A stretch of 32,933 nucleotides of DNA. It comes from Saprospiraceae bacterium (GTDB lineage Bacteria; Bacteroidota; Bacteroidia; Chitinophagales; Saprospiraceae). Positions 1 through 8,580 of the stretch are shown here, piece by piece. The translations under genes were made by a program, and so were the position numbers. Location: NCBI GenBank assembly GCA_021298335.1, contig JAJTEZ010000018.1, forward strand, positions 1 through 32,933, read 5' to 3'. The notes beneath the pieces are model-generated. The model searched no databases, was not told where the DNA came from, and worked only from the letters and a program-made list of their open reading frames with translations. Numbering within the stretch: the first letter of the stretch is position 1; every line of letters begins with the position of its first letter.

Positions 1-2
1 AT

Positions 3-818
3 TTTACTCCCAAAGTTTCAAAGAAAGAGCCAGATTTCAGGCGATGGATTATTGTACACCGCATGCCGTTCTGGATTTATATTCGAATTCCCAGACCATA
101 TAAAGAAATTTTAAGCGAAATCATACTGTACCTAAAAAAGGAGCATGATCTTGAATACCATCTTTTTGTAACCTGTCCTCCCGAATCAGAATTTGAGGTG
201 CGCCAGATCCTGTCCTCACAAATGCTGCCGCACACTGTATACGTGTATGAAAACAAAGGGAGAGATGTACTCCCTTTTCTAAAAATACTGCCTGACATAC
301 AGAGGCAAGGATTTGAATACATTTTAAAAATTCATACAAAAAAATCAAGTCACCACATCAATAATGCAGGGTGGAAAAAAGATATATTTGAAAAGTTGTT
401 GGCGCCGGGAAGTATAGTAAAATACACTTCATTACTACACACTATTCCGGAAATAGGAATGATAGGGCCCGAAGGACATATTTTACCCATGGCAATGTAT
501 TACAGCAACAATGCTGAGAAGGTATCGGTTTTATGCCGTAAAATGGGGCTTTCCAGTGAGGACTTTCCTAAACTGCATTTCATTGCCGGAACGATGTTTT
601 ATGCAAAAATGGAAGCATTGCAGCCTATCCTGGATATAAAGTTACAGGAAGAAGAATTTGACATTGAAGATGCACAGGTAGATGGCACCATGGCTCATGC
701 GATAGAACGTGCATTTGGTGCCTCTTGCCTGAAACAGGATTTATGGCTTGTAGATACGCAAAGTTCATCACAGTTAATTCATAGTAAATCTGTTATGAAT
801 TATAAATTTTCAATATAA
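3..818 (+). CDS. Rhamnan synthesis protein F (RgpF)-like, 5'-truncated by window edge
   Basis: The frame is open from base 3 with no stop before the listed ATG at 63 (FTPKVSKKEPDFRRWIIVHRMPFWIY...). Motif YENKGRDVLPFLKIL...YILKIHTKKSSHH...W is typical of RgpF-like proteins. Confidence 0.8.
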   Translation, partial: FTPKVSKKEPDFRRWIIVHRMPFWIYIRIPRPYKEILSEIILYLKKEHDLEYHLFVTCPPESEFEVRQILSSQMLPHTVYVYENKGRDVLPFLKILPDIQRQGFEYILKIHTKKSSHHINNAGWKKDIFEKLLAPGSIVKYTSLLHTIPEIGMIGPEGHILPMAMYYSNNAEKVSVLCRKMGLSSEDFPKLHFIAGTMFYAKMEALQPILDIKLQEEEFDIEDAQVDGTMAHAIERAFGASCLKQDLWLVDTQSSSQLIHSKSVMNYKFSI

Positions 819-1055
819 AAAAATTCAATTACTTAACAGACAATCATGATCAAATTACGTTTTCAAAAGAATTTTTAGAATCATGAAAGAGTTTATTCAT
901 AAAAAATTGAGAATAGCAGTAACAATTTAACATAAATCTTGTTAGAATGCATATTTTTAAAAATCCAGAGCAGGTACTTTTTCAGTCAAGGCGAACAAAA
1001 CATCTGTTTCCAGGAAAAAAATAAAATTTTACTTTTCAAAAAAACGCATTTTTGC

Positions 1056-2405
1056 ATGACAGCAGGTATTGACAGCATCAGTTTTTCGATTCCCCGACTT
1101 TTCTTGCCAATACCCGAGCTGGCAACCCACAGAAACATAGATCCTGACAAACTGACCAAAGGGTTGGGTCTGCAGCGAATGAGCTTTCCTGACGTACATC
1201 AGGATGTGGTTACGATGGCTTCGAATGCTGTATGGAAGCTTTTGCAGCAAGAGGATCTGACACCTTCAAACGTAGACCGCATTTATGTGGGCACTGAAAG
1301 TGGCGTGGATAGTTCGAAGCCGGTCGCCTCCTATGTCATTTCCAATCTGGAAATGGTCTATGGTGAGGGAAGTTTCCGATATTGTGATGTTGTGGATATG
1401 ACTTTCGCCTGTATCGGCGCCATGGATGCACTGCATAACTGCCTTGATTTTATCCGGTTGAATCCCGGCAAGAAGGCTATCGTTATTGCGACGGATCTGG
1501 CCAAATACGATCTTGGTTCCTCAGGTGAGTACACTCAGGGCGCGGGGGCCATTGCCATGCTGATTACTTCCCGGCCGAGAATCATGTCATTTTCAAATAT
1601 ATTTGGTGTTTCGTCGGAAGGTGTGTTTGACTTCTTTAAACCCCGCCGTTACATATCAAAAGCATCACTTGGACTTTCCGGCAATCCTGAATGGAATGGC
1701 GTGCTGGAAGCGGGGATAACTCTCTATAAGGAACAACCTGTATTTGAAGGCCAGTACTCCAATGAGTGTTATATTAATCGCGTCAGTGATGCCTACTCTC
1801 ATTTCAAACGGCAGGCCGGAACAGAAGAGAAAGTATATGAAAGCTGGGCATGCATCCTGATGCATCTCCCTTACTGCTACCAGGGAAGGCGAACCTTTAT
1901 CGATATTTTTGCTGCCGAAAATCCAGAATTGCTGGAAGCCCAGGCAGGTGAAAACCCAAAAGAAAAAATGAAGGCCCTGGCGAAATCGCCGGAGTACCTA
2001 AGTCTTGTGAAAGAAAAACTGGCTCCGGCCGAGGTGGCCTCAGGAAATGTGGGAAATATCTATACCGGCTCAATGTTTCTTGGAATGCTTTCCACATTAT
2101 GCGCTCACTCCCGAGAAAATACACCTCTGGCAGGCAAAAAAGTAGGCCTGATAGGCTATGGCAGCGGATCGAAATCAAAAGTCATGGAGGCAGAGATCAG
2201 CAATTCATGGCAGGAGCAGATGCAGGGAGTCAGACTGTTTGAAACACTGGAGGAGGCCACACCTATCTCTTTTTCTCTTTATGAAAGTCTTCATAAGGCT
2301 GAAAAAGAGCATTCAGTGATTGCACCCAACCATGAATTTTACCTTCAGGGGATTGAAAAGGAGAATCCTGCCCTTCTCGGAGCAAGATACTACGGCTGGG
2401 TATAA
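1056..2405 (+). CDS. mvaS: Hydroxymethylglutaryl-CoA synthase (MvaS-like)
   Basis: MvaS-like throughout: GIDxISFxIP start, VGTESGVDSSKP (catalytic Glu), TFACIGAMDAL (catalytic Cys), ILMHLPY (catalytic His), GNVGNIYTGSMFLGMLS, GYGSGSKSKV. The ORF-track start at 939 looks too early; the ATG at 1056 fits the family N-terminus. Confidence 0.88.
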   Translation: MTAGIDSISFSIPRLFLPIPELATHRNIDPDKLTKGLGLQRMSFPDVHQDVVTMASNAVWKLLQQEDLTPSNVDRIYVGTESGVDSSKPVASYVISNLEMVYGEGSFRYCDVVDMTFACIGAMDALHNCLDFIRLNPGKKAIVIATDLAKYDLGSSGEYTQGAGAIAMLITSRPRIMSFSNIFGVSSEGVFDFFKPRRYISKASLGLSGNPEWNGVLEAGITLYKEQPVFEGQYSNECYINRVSDAYSHFKRQAGTEEKVYESWACILMHLPYCYQGRRTFIDIFAAENPELLEAQAGENPKEKMKALAKSPEYLSLVKEKLAPAEVASGNVGNIYTGSMFLGMLSTLCAHSRENTPLAGKKVGLIGYGSGSKSKVMEAEISNSWQEQMQGVRLFETLEEATPISFSLYESLHKAEKEHSVIAPNHEFYLQGIEKENPALLGARYYGWV

Positions 2406-2425
2406 GCCACTCCGATTTTCTCACA

Positions 2426-2457
2426 GGCGAGTCATCTTCCGCACTCTCTGACTTGCC
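2426..2457. other. Predicted stem-loop in intergenic region
   Basis: GGCGAGTC (2426-2433) pairs with GACTTGCC (2450-2457): 8 bp with one G-U, 16 nt loop, just after the mvaS stop. Confidence 0.35.
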
Positions 2458-2470
2458 AACCCGCTATCGC

Positions 2471-2494
2471 AAGGATGTCTGTTAAGTCATCCTT
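2471..2494. other. Predicted stem-loop in intergenic region
   Basis: AAGGATG (2471-2477) / CATCCTT (2488-2494), perfect 7 bp inverted repeat with 10 nt loop; no T-run after it. Confidence 0.35.
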
Positions 2495-2591
2495 ACTTTC
2501 TTATGATTTGACAATCTGAAGAAATCGTTTTCACATTTTGGAACTATTTTTGCATCCCTTAGGTTGGGTTTTGCAATGCACGACAACAAGT

Positions 2592-2634
2592 GTAGGTTTG
2601 CCAGAGCATTAAAATCATGCTTTTGCAGACCTAT
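2592..2634. other. Long imperfect hairpin (about 16-18 bp stem, 7 nt loop)
   Basis: AGGTTTGCCAGAGCAT (2594-2609), loop TAAAATC, ATGCTTTTGCAGACCT (2617-2632): 16 positions with one mismatch and two G-U; the stem can extend by T-A and G-U. Not followed by a T-run. Confidence 0.55.
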
Positions 2635-2702
2635 CGGGGGCGAAGCCATGAACAATAATTACTATTTACATCATATTAAAGCCTTTACACATTAAAAAAA
2701 TA

Positions 2703-3887
2703 TTGCTTTTAGGAGGCTCTTATGGTCAGATGCCCGCGATTGAAGAGGCCAAAAGAAGAGGTTATTACACGATTTTGTGCGACTACCTACCAGACAACCC
2801 CGGACAGTACCTGGTGGACCTATATATTCCGGCCAGCACCACCGATGTCGTCGCGATACTTGATATTGCCAGGCAGCATGACATAGATGCCATTCTGGGT
2901 TATGCGAGTGACCCGGCCACATACACCTGCGCCGTCGTAAGTGAAGCACTTGACTTGCCGGGCAACCCACCCTCTTCGATTGCACAGCTCACAGACAAAG
3001 GGCTCTTTCGTGCTGCCCAGCAACAGGCAGGACTTCCCACACCCGAATTCCGGATATTGACGGGCAATGATGTAGCCACAGGGCAAATACCAGACCTGGC
3101 ATTCCCGTATATCATCAAACCTGTGGATTCTTCTGATACAAAAGGAGTGTATAATGTAAGCAACGAAAAAGAATTTACAGATCTGGCGCAGGAAGCTTTG
3201 CAATTCAGCCGCTCAAAGACTTTGATTGCGGAAACGATGATCGATGCCAATACTGTCAATTTGCATGGTGATGGCTTTGTCATCGATGGACAAATCGCCT
3301 TCATGGCACTGGGTAAGGTGATGTTTTATGCCGGAAGTACGAAGTTGAAACCCAGTGCAACGTGGTATCCGGGAGATATCGAAAAAAACTGGCTGCCGGA
3401 GGCAGAACGTCAGATCAACAAACTGCTGCAGGAGACGGGATTCCACGAGGGACCCATCAATATCGAAGCAAGGGCAGATGCCAGCGGAACCCTCTACCTG
3501 ATGGAAATAGGCCCCAGAAGCGGAGGTGGAATGACGCCCCAGACCATTGCTCATGCATACGGTTTTGATATGCTGGCGGCCACCTTTGATCTGCTGGAAA
3601 GAAAAAGAGTAGTGATTCAGACACACCCTGCCATCCATACCATGCTCATGACGATGCATGTCAACGACAGCGGCACAATCTCTTCCATCGTACGCGATCA
3701 GGACCTGGAACCTTTTTTAGTGGAGGCGCATTTGTCAGTGAAGGAAGGCGATTCTGTCAAAAGTTACGATCAGCCGGCATCATCACTGGGGGCCTATATA
3801 TACCAGTTTCCAGACGATACACTCCTAACAAAGAATAGAGACGATTTATATCATCGGATTATAGATCAGATCCAAATCGCTCAATAA
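2703..3887 (+). CDS. ATP-grasp domain protein (CarB-like ligase)
   Basis: N-terminal LLGGSYGQMPAIEEAKRRGYYTILCDY, central YIIKPVDSSDTKGVYNV, C-terminal INIEARADASGTLYLMEIGPRSGGG (metal/ATP-binding region). Start uncertain: TTG at 2703, or an in-frame ATT at 2691 giving (M)KKILLLGGS. Confidence 0.85.
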   Translation: MLLGGSYGQMPAIEEAKRRGYYTILCDYLPDNPGQYLVDLYIPASTTDVVAILDIARQHDIDAILGYASDPATYTCAVVSEALDLPGNPPSSIAQLTDKGLFRAAQQQAGLPTPEFRILTGNDVATGQIPDLAFPYIIKPVDSSDTKGVYNVSNEKEFTDLAQEALQFSRSKTLIAETMIDANTVNLHGDGFVIDGQIAFMALGKVMFYAGSTKLKPSATWYPGDIEKNWLPEAERQINKLLQETGFHEGPINIEARADASGTLYLMEIGPRSGGGMTPQTIAHAYGFDMLAATFDLLERKRVVIQTHPAIHTMLMTMHVNDSGTISSIVRDQDLEPFLVEAHLSVKEGDSVKSYDQPASSLGAYIYQFPDDTLLTKNRDDLYHRIIDQIQIAQ

Positions 3888-3888
3888 G

Positions 3889-4074
3889 TTGAATTCCGGG
3901 AGTTTTCAAGATACAATAAAACAAAAAAAGATCGCATTTTTGGGTGCAGGTGTCAGTCAGCTGAAGGCAATTGAAATGGCAAAAAATGCCGGACTTCATT
4001 GCATCACCATCGATAACAGACCGGAAAATCACCAAACAAGCACATACTACCCAATAAATTGTCGTGTAATTTGA
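3889..4074 (+). pseudogene. N-terminal remnant of an ATP-grasp protein
   Basis: KKIAFLGAGVSQLKAIEMAKNAGLHCITIDNRPENH aligns by eye to the N-terminus of the preceding ATP-grasp (ILLLGGSYGQMPAIEEAKRRGYYTILCDYLPDN). It stops after about 61 codons with no room for the catalytic domain before the next gene. Confidence 0.6.
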
Positions 4075-4152
4075 AAAATATAAAATTTCGCTTGCTCTTA
4101 CCTACTAAAGCCGGCAAAATGCACAGAAATTCGATTATTCCAATTTATACTT

Positions 4153-4824
4153 ATGGAACATAAGGTTCATGTATTAGGATTTTGCAAATTCAAAATCTGC
4201 ATGTTGTACGATATGCTGGTGGATACTTCTCATCCTCAGGTGCTTGAAGTCTATCTCAACATAGAACTTGATACCTCAATTGACTTTTACACCAAGGAGT
4301 TTCCGGTAATCATCCATTCACCTTTGAAATCACCCAATTTGAATGACAGTTTTGTTTTTGGCGTGAGCGGACCAAAGAATAAGCGAGCGCTATTTAGTTT
4401 CTTTTCTCAAAATGCGGGTATTAATAAAACGAACTACGCCAATGTTATTCATCCTTCCGCAGTGATTTTTCCATCTTCCCGAATTGATCACGGTGGTATT
4501 GTAGACTCACTTGTAAGTGTAAGTTATCAGTCTGATATTGGATTTGGTGTGGATATCAAACGAGGTGCTCAAATCGGACATCACAACCGGATTGGGGCCT
4601 TTTGTGATATTAATCCAGGCGCGATTCTTTGCGGTAACGTGACCCTTGGCGACCATTGCTACATTGGTGCAGGCAGTATCATCAAGGAAAGAGTAACCAT
4701 AGGTGAAAATACAATTATCGGTTTGGGGAGCGTCGTCACGAAAGACATTCCTGAAGGCGTAGTTGCCTACGGGAATCCTTGTAAAGTGGTCAAGGATAAT
4801 CCTTTTCTTGATCAATTACTCTAA
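4153..4824 (+). CDS. Left-handed beta-helix acyltransferase, PglD/NeuD-like
   Basis: Hexapeptide repeats (IGHHNRIGAFCDINPGAILCGNVTLGDHCYIGAGSIIKERVTIGENTIIGLGSVVTKDIPEGVVAYGNPCKVV). Confidence 0.85.
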   Translation: MEHKVHVLGFCKFKICMLYDMLVDTSHPQVLEVYLNIELDTSIDFYTKEFPVIIHSPLKSPNLNDSFVFGVSGPKNKRALFSFFSQNAGINKTNYANVIHPSAVIFPSSRIDHGGIVDSLVSVSYQSDIGFGVDIKRGAQIGHHNRIGAFCDINPGAILCGNVTLGDHCYIGAGSIIKERVTIGENTIIGLGSVVTKDIPEGVVAYGNPCKVVKDNPFLDQLL

Positions 4825-4845
4825 CCTTTGTAAAATAAAAATGTA

Positions 4846-5682
4846 GTGAAAACTATCATCAATTTCTGCCCTACCGGCATGGTACCTACAAAGGACATGA
4901 ACATACATGTGCCGGTCTCCGTACAGGAAATCATAGAGCAAACACACGCTGCCTGGGAAATCGGCATCACCATTGCCCATTTGCATGCGCGTCTTGAAGA
5001 TGGGTCGCCCACCTATTTGTCCTCTGTTTACCGCGATATTTTTGAAGGCGTTCGAAAACACTGCCCCGGGCTGATCGTCTGTGGCAGCAGCTCGGGTCGC
5101 AACTGGCCTGAATTTGAAAAGCGTTCGGAAGTGATCGAGCTGTTTCCCGACATGTGTTCCCTGACTCCTTCCTCCCTCAACTTTATGACGCAGGCCAGTG
5201 TGAATCCGCCTGATATGGTGCAGCAACTCGCGATGAAAATGAAGGATTATGGCGTGGTCCCTGAACTGGAAATCTTTGATTTGGGCATGATCAATTATGC
5301 GAAATACCTTATTTCAAAAGGAATGGTGGAAGGCCCGTTTTACTGGAATCTTCTCTTTGGCAATATCGCTGGATTACAGGCCAATCTTCATAGCATTTCG
5401 GCCGCGATATGTGAAATTCCGGCAGACCACCAGGTGGTACTTGCAGGACTTGGGCAGGAACAGCTTCCCGTCACTTCGCTGGCCATAGCCCTGGGATATG
5501 GAGTAAGAATTGGGCTGGAAGATAATTTGTGGTGGGATCAAAAGAAACGAGTTCAGGCCGATAATCTTTCACTGCTCAAAAGAATCCATCAATTGCTTGA
5601 GATTCATGAAAAAGATTGTATGTCTGGTGAGGAATTGGGTAGCATGGGGTATTACAACAAAAAACGGCCTACAGTTTCTTAA
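4846..5682 (+). CDS. Beta-keto acid cleavage enzyme (BKACE/DUF849, Kce-like)
   Basis: NFCPTGMVPTKDMNIHVPVSVQEIIEQ, metal-site motif AHLHAR, SLTPSSLNF, VLAGLGQEQLP, GVRIGLEDNLWW. GTG start. Confidence 0.85.
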   Translation: MKTIINFCPTGMVPTKDMNIHVPVSVQEIIEQTHAAWEIGITIAHLHARLEDGSPTYLSSVYRDIFEGVRKHCPGLIVCGSSSGRNWPEFEKRSEVIELFPDMCSLTPSSLNFMTQASVNPPDMVQQLAMKMKDYGVVPELEIFDLGMINYAKYLISKGMVEGPFYWNLLFGNIAGLQANLHSISAAICEIPADHQVVLAGLGQEQLPVTSLAIALGYGVRIGLEDNLWWDQKKRVQADNLSLLKRIHQLLEIHEKDCMSGEELGSMGYYNKKRPTVS

Positions 5683-5684
5683 TC

Positions 5685-7529
5685 ATGCAGCGTGTTGATA
5701 CTGAAGGAAAAGCACTAGTCACATTGCCGAATTTATTTCTGCAATCTGTGCAACGCTATGGACCTAAAATTGCCATAGCAACAATTGATGGAGAAATTTC
5801 CTTTGAAGAGTTGAACCGAAATGCTGAAAAATGGGCATATCACCTGGCCCATTTGGCTCAAGCGAAGTGTCTGATTATACTCCAACCGGGACTCGAATAT
5901 TATACTGCCCTTGTTGCCTGTATGAAGGCAAATTGCCTGGCCATTCCCGTTGACGCAACACTCCCTCAAGCAAAAATCATGGAATTGATGACCGATGCCG
6001 GAGCAGGTATGTGCCTGTGCAGCGAATCTGTGGCATCAACCATCTCATTGCATATTCAGCAAAATTCAACCTACATTCTTACGCCGTCTGACTTAAACCA
6101 GGAAACAGAATCTAAGTGGATCAATGAAATACCAGCTGATGATTTTCTTCTTCACTGTCTATATACATCCGGATCTTCCGGCCGGCAAACAAGAGTGTAT
6201 TTCAGACAAAGTAGTATGGTACACGATGTCTTGACCTCCTGGGAAACGTACCGGATCAACAAAGAAAGCATCAACGCAAACCTGGGAGCGTATACATCAT
6301 CCTTACATATCAACGGATTGTGGAGATCACTCATTCAGGGGGGAACCTATATTTCAGGAAACGTAAAAAAAGAAGGATGGCCAGAGCTACAAAGCAGAAT
6401 TTACAATTACAATGCCACTGTTCTTCAGGGTCAGCCGGCACTTCTCAGGTCTTACCTGGCCCAGGCTGTACCCGAAAAGCACAATCACATCAGACACCTG
6501 GTACTCGGAGGTGAGGAGATCCGCCCAAGCCAACTGCAAGCCTTACTGTCTGCACTACCAGCCCTGGAATTACTTACGTACAATTACTCATGTACGGAAA
6601 CGATGCTGATCTGCAGCGTGACAAAACCGGCTGAGGTGTTTTTGGCATGGCAAAAAGTCCCAGCCGGTCTTCCGGGACCGGGTAAAACCATCCGGATTTA
6701 TTCCGAAAATGGCACACTCGCTACAGATGGTGAAGTGGGCGAGATCTTCGTGGAATCACCGTTTATAGCGGATACACTGGAAGGACCGGAGGCAGAACTG
6801 CGACTCAGGAAGAGCAAGGATGACCACTCCAGAACCTATGCTACAGGTGATCTGGGCCGCATAAATGAGGAAGGATTACTGGAGCATCTGGGTCGAAAAG
6901 ACCGCCAGATAAAAATCAACGGTGTTCGCATCGACCCTGTGTTGATTGAAAATGCATTGCTTTCGCTTCTGGATGCCAGCCAGGTACTGGTTATTCCCAT
7001 TCAGACGGAAGGTCATCAGCAAATTGCTGCGGCCATTTCGCCTTCCCTCAGTCTGGATACTCACTATCTGAACTCCAGCTTAGCAGAAAAACTTCCGTTG
7101 TCACACATTCCCGCCTTGTATATTTCAATGGATAACTTTCCCCTGACTGAAAGGGGAAAAACAGATGTGCATGCGATAAAAAATAGTTTACTGGAATCGC
7201 TCCGAAATCCTGACACGATTTCAGCTCAACCTTCAGAAAGGGGACCGACCTCTTTGCATCAAATTTGTTCCATCTGGTCTTCATTTCTTGAAAACAAGGC
7301 AATCAAAAGCGATATTCCACTGTTTCACCAGGGCGCAGATAGTTTGACAGCCATGCTTGGGCTACAAAAACTACAGAAAACATTTCACCTGGAGTTACCG
7401 CCTTCATTTATTGTGTCCTTCCCTACCCCCTTTGAACAGGCGAAAGAAATTGACAGGAAAATGCTAGAAAACATGCATAAACATGTCAAAGGTGCAAATG
7501 AGGATTTGGTAAAACGCCTGGGATTTTAA
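5685..7529 (+). CDS. AMP-dependent adenylation domain with C-terminal carrier (T) domain (NRPS-like A-T didomain)
   Basis: A3-like LYTSGSSGRQTRV, NYSCTETML, YATGDLGRI, LGRKDRQIKINGVRIDPVLIENAL, PLTERGKTD; C-terminal phosphopantetheine-site motif LFHQGADSLTAMLGLQKL. Confidence 0.87.
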   Translation: MQRVDTEGKALVTLPNLFLQSVQRYGPKIAIATIDGEISFEELNRNAEKWAYHLAHLAQAKCLIILQPGLEYYTALVACMKANCLAIPVDATLPQAKIMELMTDAGAGMCLCSESVASTISLHIQQNSTYILTPSDLNQETESKWINEIPADDFLLHCLYTSGSSGRQTRVYFRQSSMVHDVLTSWETYRINKESINANLGAYTSSLHINGLWRSLIQGGTYISGNVKKEGWPELQSRIYNYNATVLQGQPALLRSYLAQAVPEKHNHIRHLVLGGEEIRPSQLQALLSALPALELLTYNYSCTETMLICSVTKPAEVFLAWQKVPAGLPGPGKTIRIYSENGTLATDGEVGEIFVESPFIADTLEGPEAELRLRKSKDDHSRTYATGDLGRINEEGLLEHLGRKDRQIKINGVRIDPVLIENALLSLLDASQVLVIPIQTEGHQQIAAAISPSLSLDTHYLNSSLAEKLPLSHIPALYISMDNFPLTERGKTDVHAIKNSLLESLRNPDTISAQPSERGPTSLHQICSIWSSFLENKAIKSDIPLFHQGADSLTAMLGLQKLQKTFHLELPPSFIVSFPTPFEQAKEIDRKMLENMHKHVKGANEDLVKRLGF

Positions 7530-7575
7530 GCAAAAAAGCATAGTATAAGTAAAAATTATACATTCATAAATTTTT

Positions 7576-8580
7576 ATGATGAGTAAAGTTTTACAATTAA
7601 TGGCCGCAACACACCCAATCGTTCTGGATGTGACTATCAGGGATGGTGGGTACCTGAATGGCTGGAATTTTACATGGCAGGAAATGCAACTTGCCTTTGA
7701 AACCGCCTTCGATTGCGGGGCAGATATCGTGGAGATTGGGTATCTGGATGACAGGCAAGGCCTACCGGTTGCATCTTCATGGCAACCAGAAGAGCTGGTG
7801 AAACTCGACCCGATTCGTTCCAGGGGTCTGCTTGCTGCCATGTGTCGCCCAAGCGTAGAGACACCAATAGAGGTACTTGAAAAGCGCAAGGGATTGATTG
7901 ATCTTATTCGAATACCCGTAGATCTGCGTAATCCCTCACTCGCCAATCAGCTCGGTTTGAACTGCAACAAGGCCGGAATTCCTTTTTCATACAATTTAAC
8001 AAATATCAGTTGCTATTCAGCAGAGCAAATAAAAAATGCTTTTACTAAACTTTCAGACAATGCTGCAGCTGTATATATTGCCGACTCAAGAGGGGCCTTA
8101 TTGCCAGTATGGATCAATGAAATTTTTGACACCCTTGCCTCGGTCAGGGAATCAAGATTTGGCTACCACGCACACGATAATCTTTCTTTGGCAATAGAAA
8201 ACACTGCAGCTGCATTGTCCTGGGGTGTTGACTTTATTGACGGCTCTCTGTTTGGAATTGGCCTGGGAGGCCGGAATCTTGATTTACAGGATGCAATTCA
8301 CCTTGTGAAAGAAAGCCGTCCTGATATCTTACACAAGCCCATGCAGTCGTCATTGAAAGAAGAAAGTTTTGGCGTCCCAGGACGTGGAAATGAAATGCCT
8401 ATGTATCGCCTGACAGGTGAAAAAAACTTTAAAATGGAGTGGGCCATGATGATGTCAGAAAAATTAGGTCAGGAGGCTACGTGTGAAATTTTGCAAAATT
8501 TACCGGATGACCCCATGTTTTTGCCTCAGGAATTGCGGCCGCATGTCAAAGAAGATCAATGGAAACAGTTAGTATGGTAG
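7576..8580 (+). CDS. DRE-TIM/HMGL-like aldolase (4-hydroxy-2-oxovalerate aldolase-like)
   Basis: LDVTIRDGGYLNGWNFTW, VEIGYL, VYIADSRGALLP, FGYHAHDNLSLAIENT, DGSLFGIGLGGRNLDLQ. Confidence 0.85.
   Translation: MMSKVLQLMAATHPIVLDVTIRDGGYLNGWNFTWQEMQLAFETAFDCGADIVEIGYLDDRQGLPVASSWQPEELVKLDPIRSRGLLAAMCRPSVETPIEVLEKRKGLIDLIRIPVDLRNPSLANQLGLNCNKAGIPFSYNLTNISCYSAEQIKNAFTKLSDNAAAVYIADSRGALLPVWINEIFDTLASVRESRFGYHAHDNLSLAIENTAAALSWGVDFIDGSLFGIGLGGRNLDLQDAIHLVKESRPDILHKPMQSSLKEESFGVPGRGNEMPMYRLTGEKNFKMEWAMMMSEKLGQEATCEILQNLPDDPMFLPQELRPHVKEDQWKQLVW

Noticed and set aside
77-348. Minus-strand ORFs here and throughout the ORF track (e.g. 77-322, 121-348, 2820-3203, 3213-3659, 7464-7946)
   Set aside because: They lie antisense to well-supported + strand genes, show no recognisable domain motifs, and are expected by chance opposite long coding regions.
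883-930. Mini-ORF MKEFIHKKLRIAVTI in the gap before the HMG-CoA synthase gene
   Set aside because: Only 15 aa with no recognisable motif; could be a gene remnant or chance, with no support for either.
2545-2552. TATTTTTG matching a Bacteroidota -7 box (TAnnTTTG)
   Set aside because: No TTTG/TTG -33 element at suitable spacing (about 19-21 nt) upstream; such AT-rich matches are frequent by chance.
2455-2570. GTTGGGT (2563-2569) and GCCAACC as a possible integron attC-like site
   Set aside because: The arms share only about 6 bp of complementarity and the spacing and core motifs do not form a convincing attC structure; no integrase or cassette pattern seen.
7565-7578. CATAAATTTTTATG palindrome overlapping the start of the aldolase gene
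   Set aside because: Short, AT-rich, weak hairpin that is common by chance in such regions.
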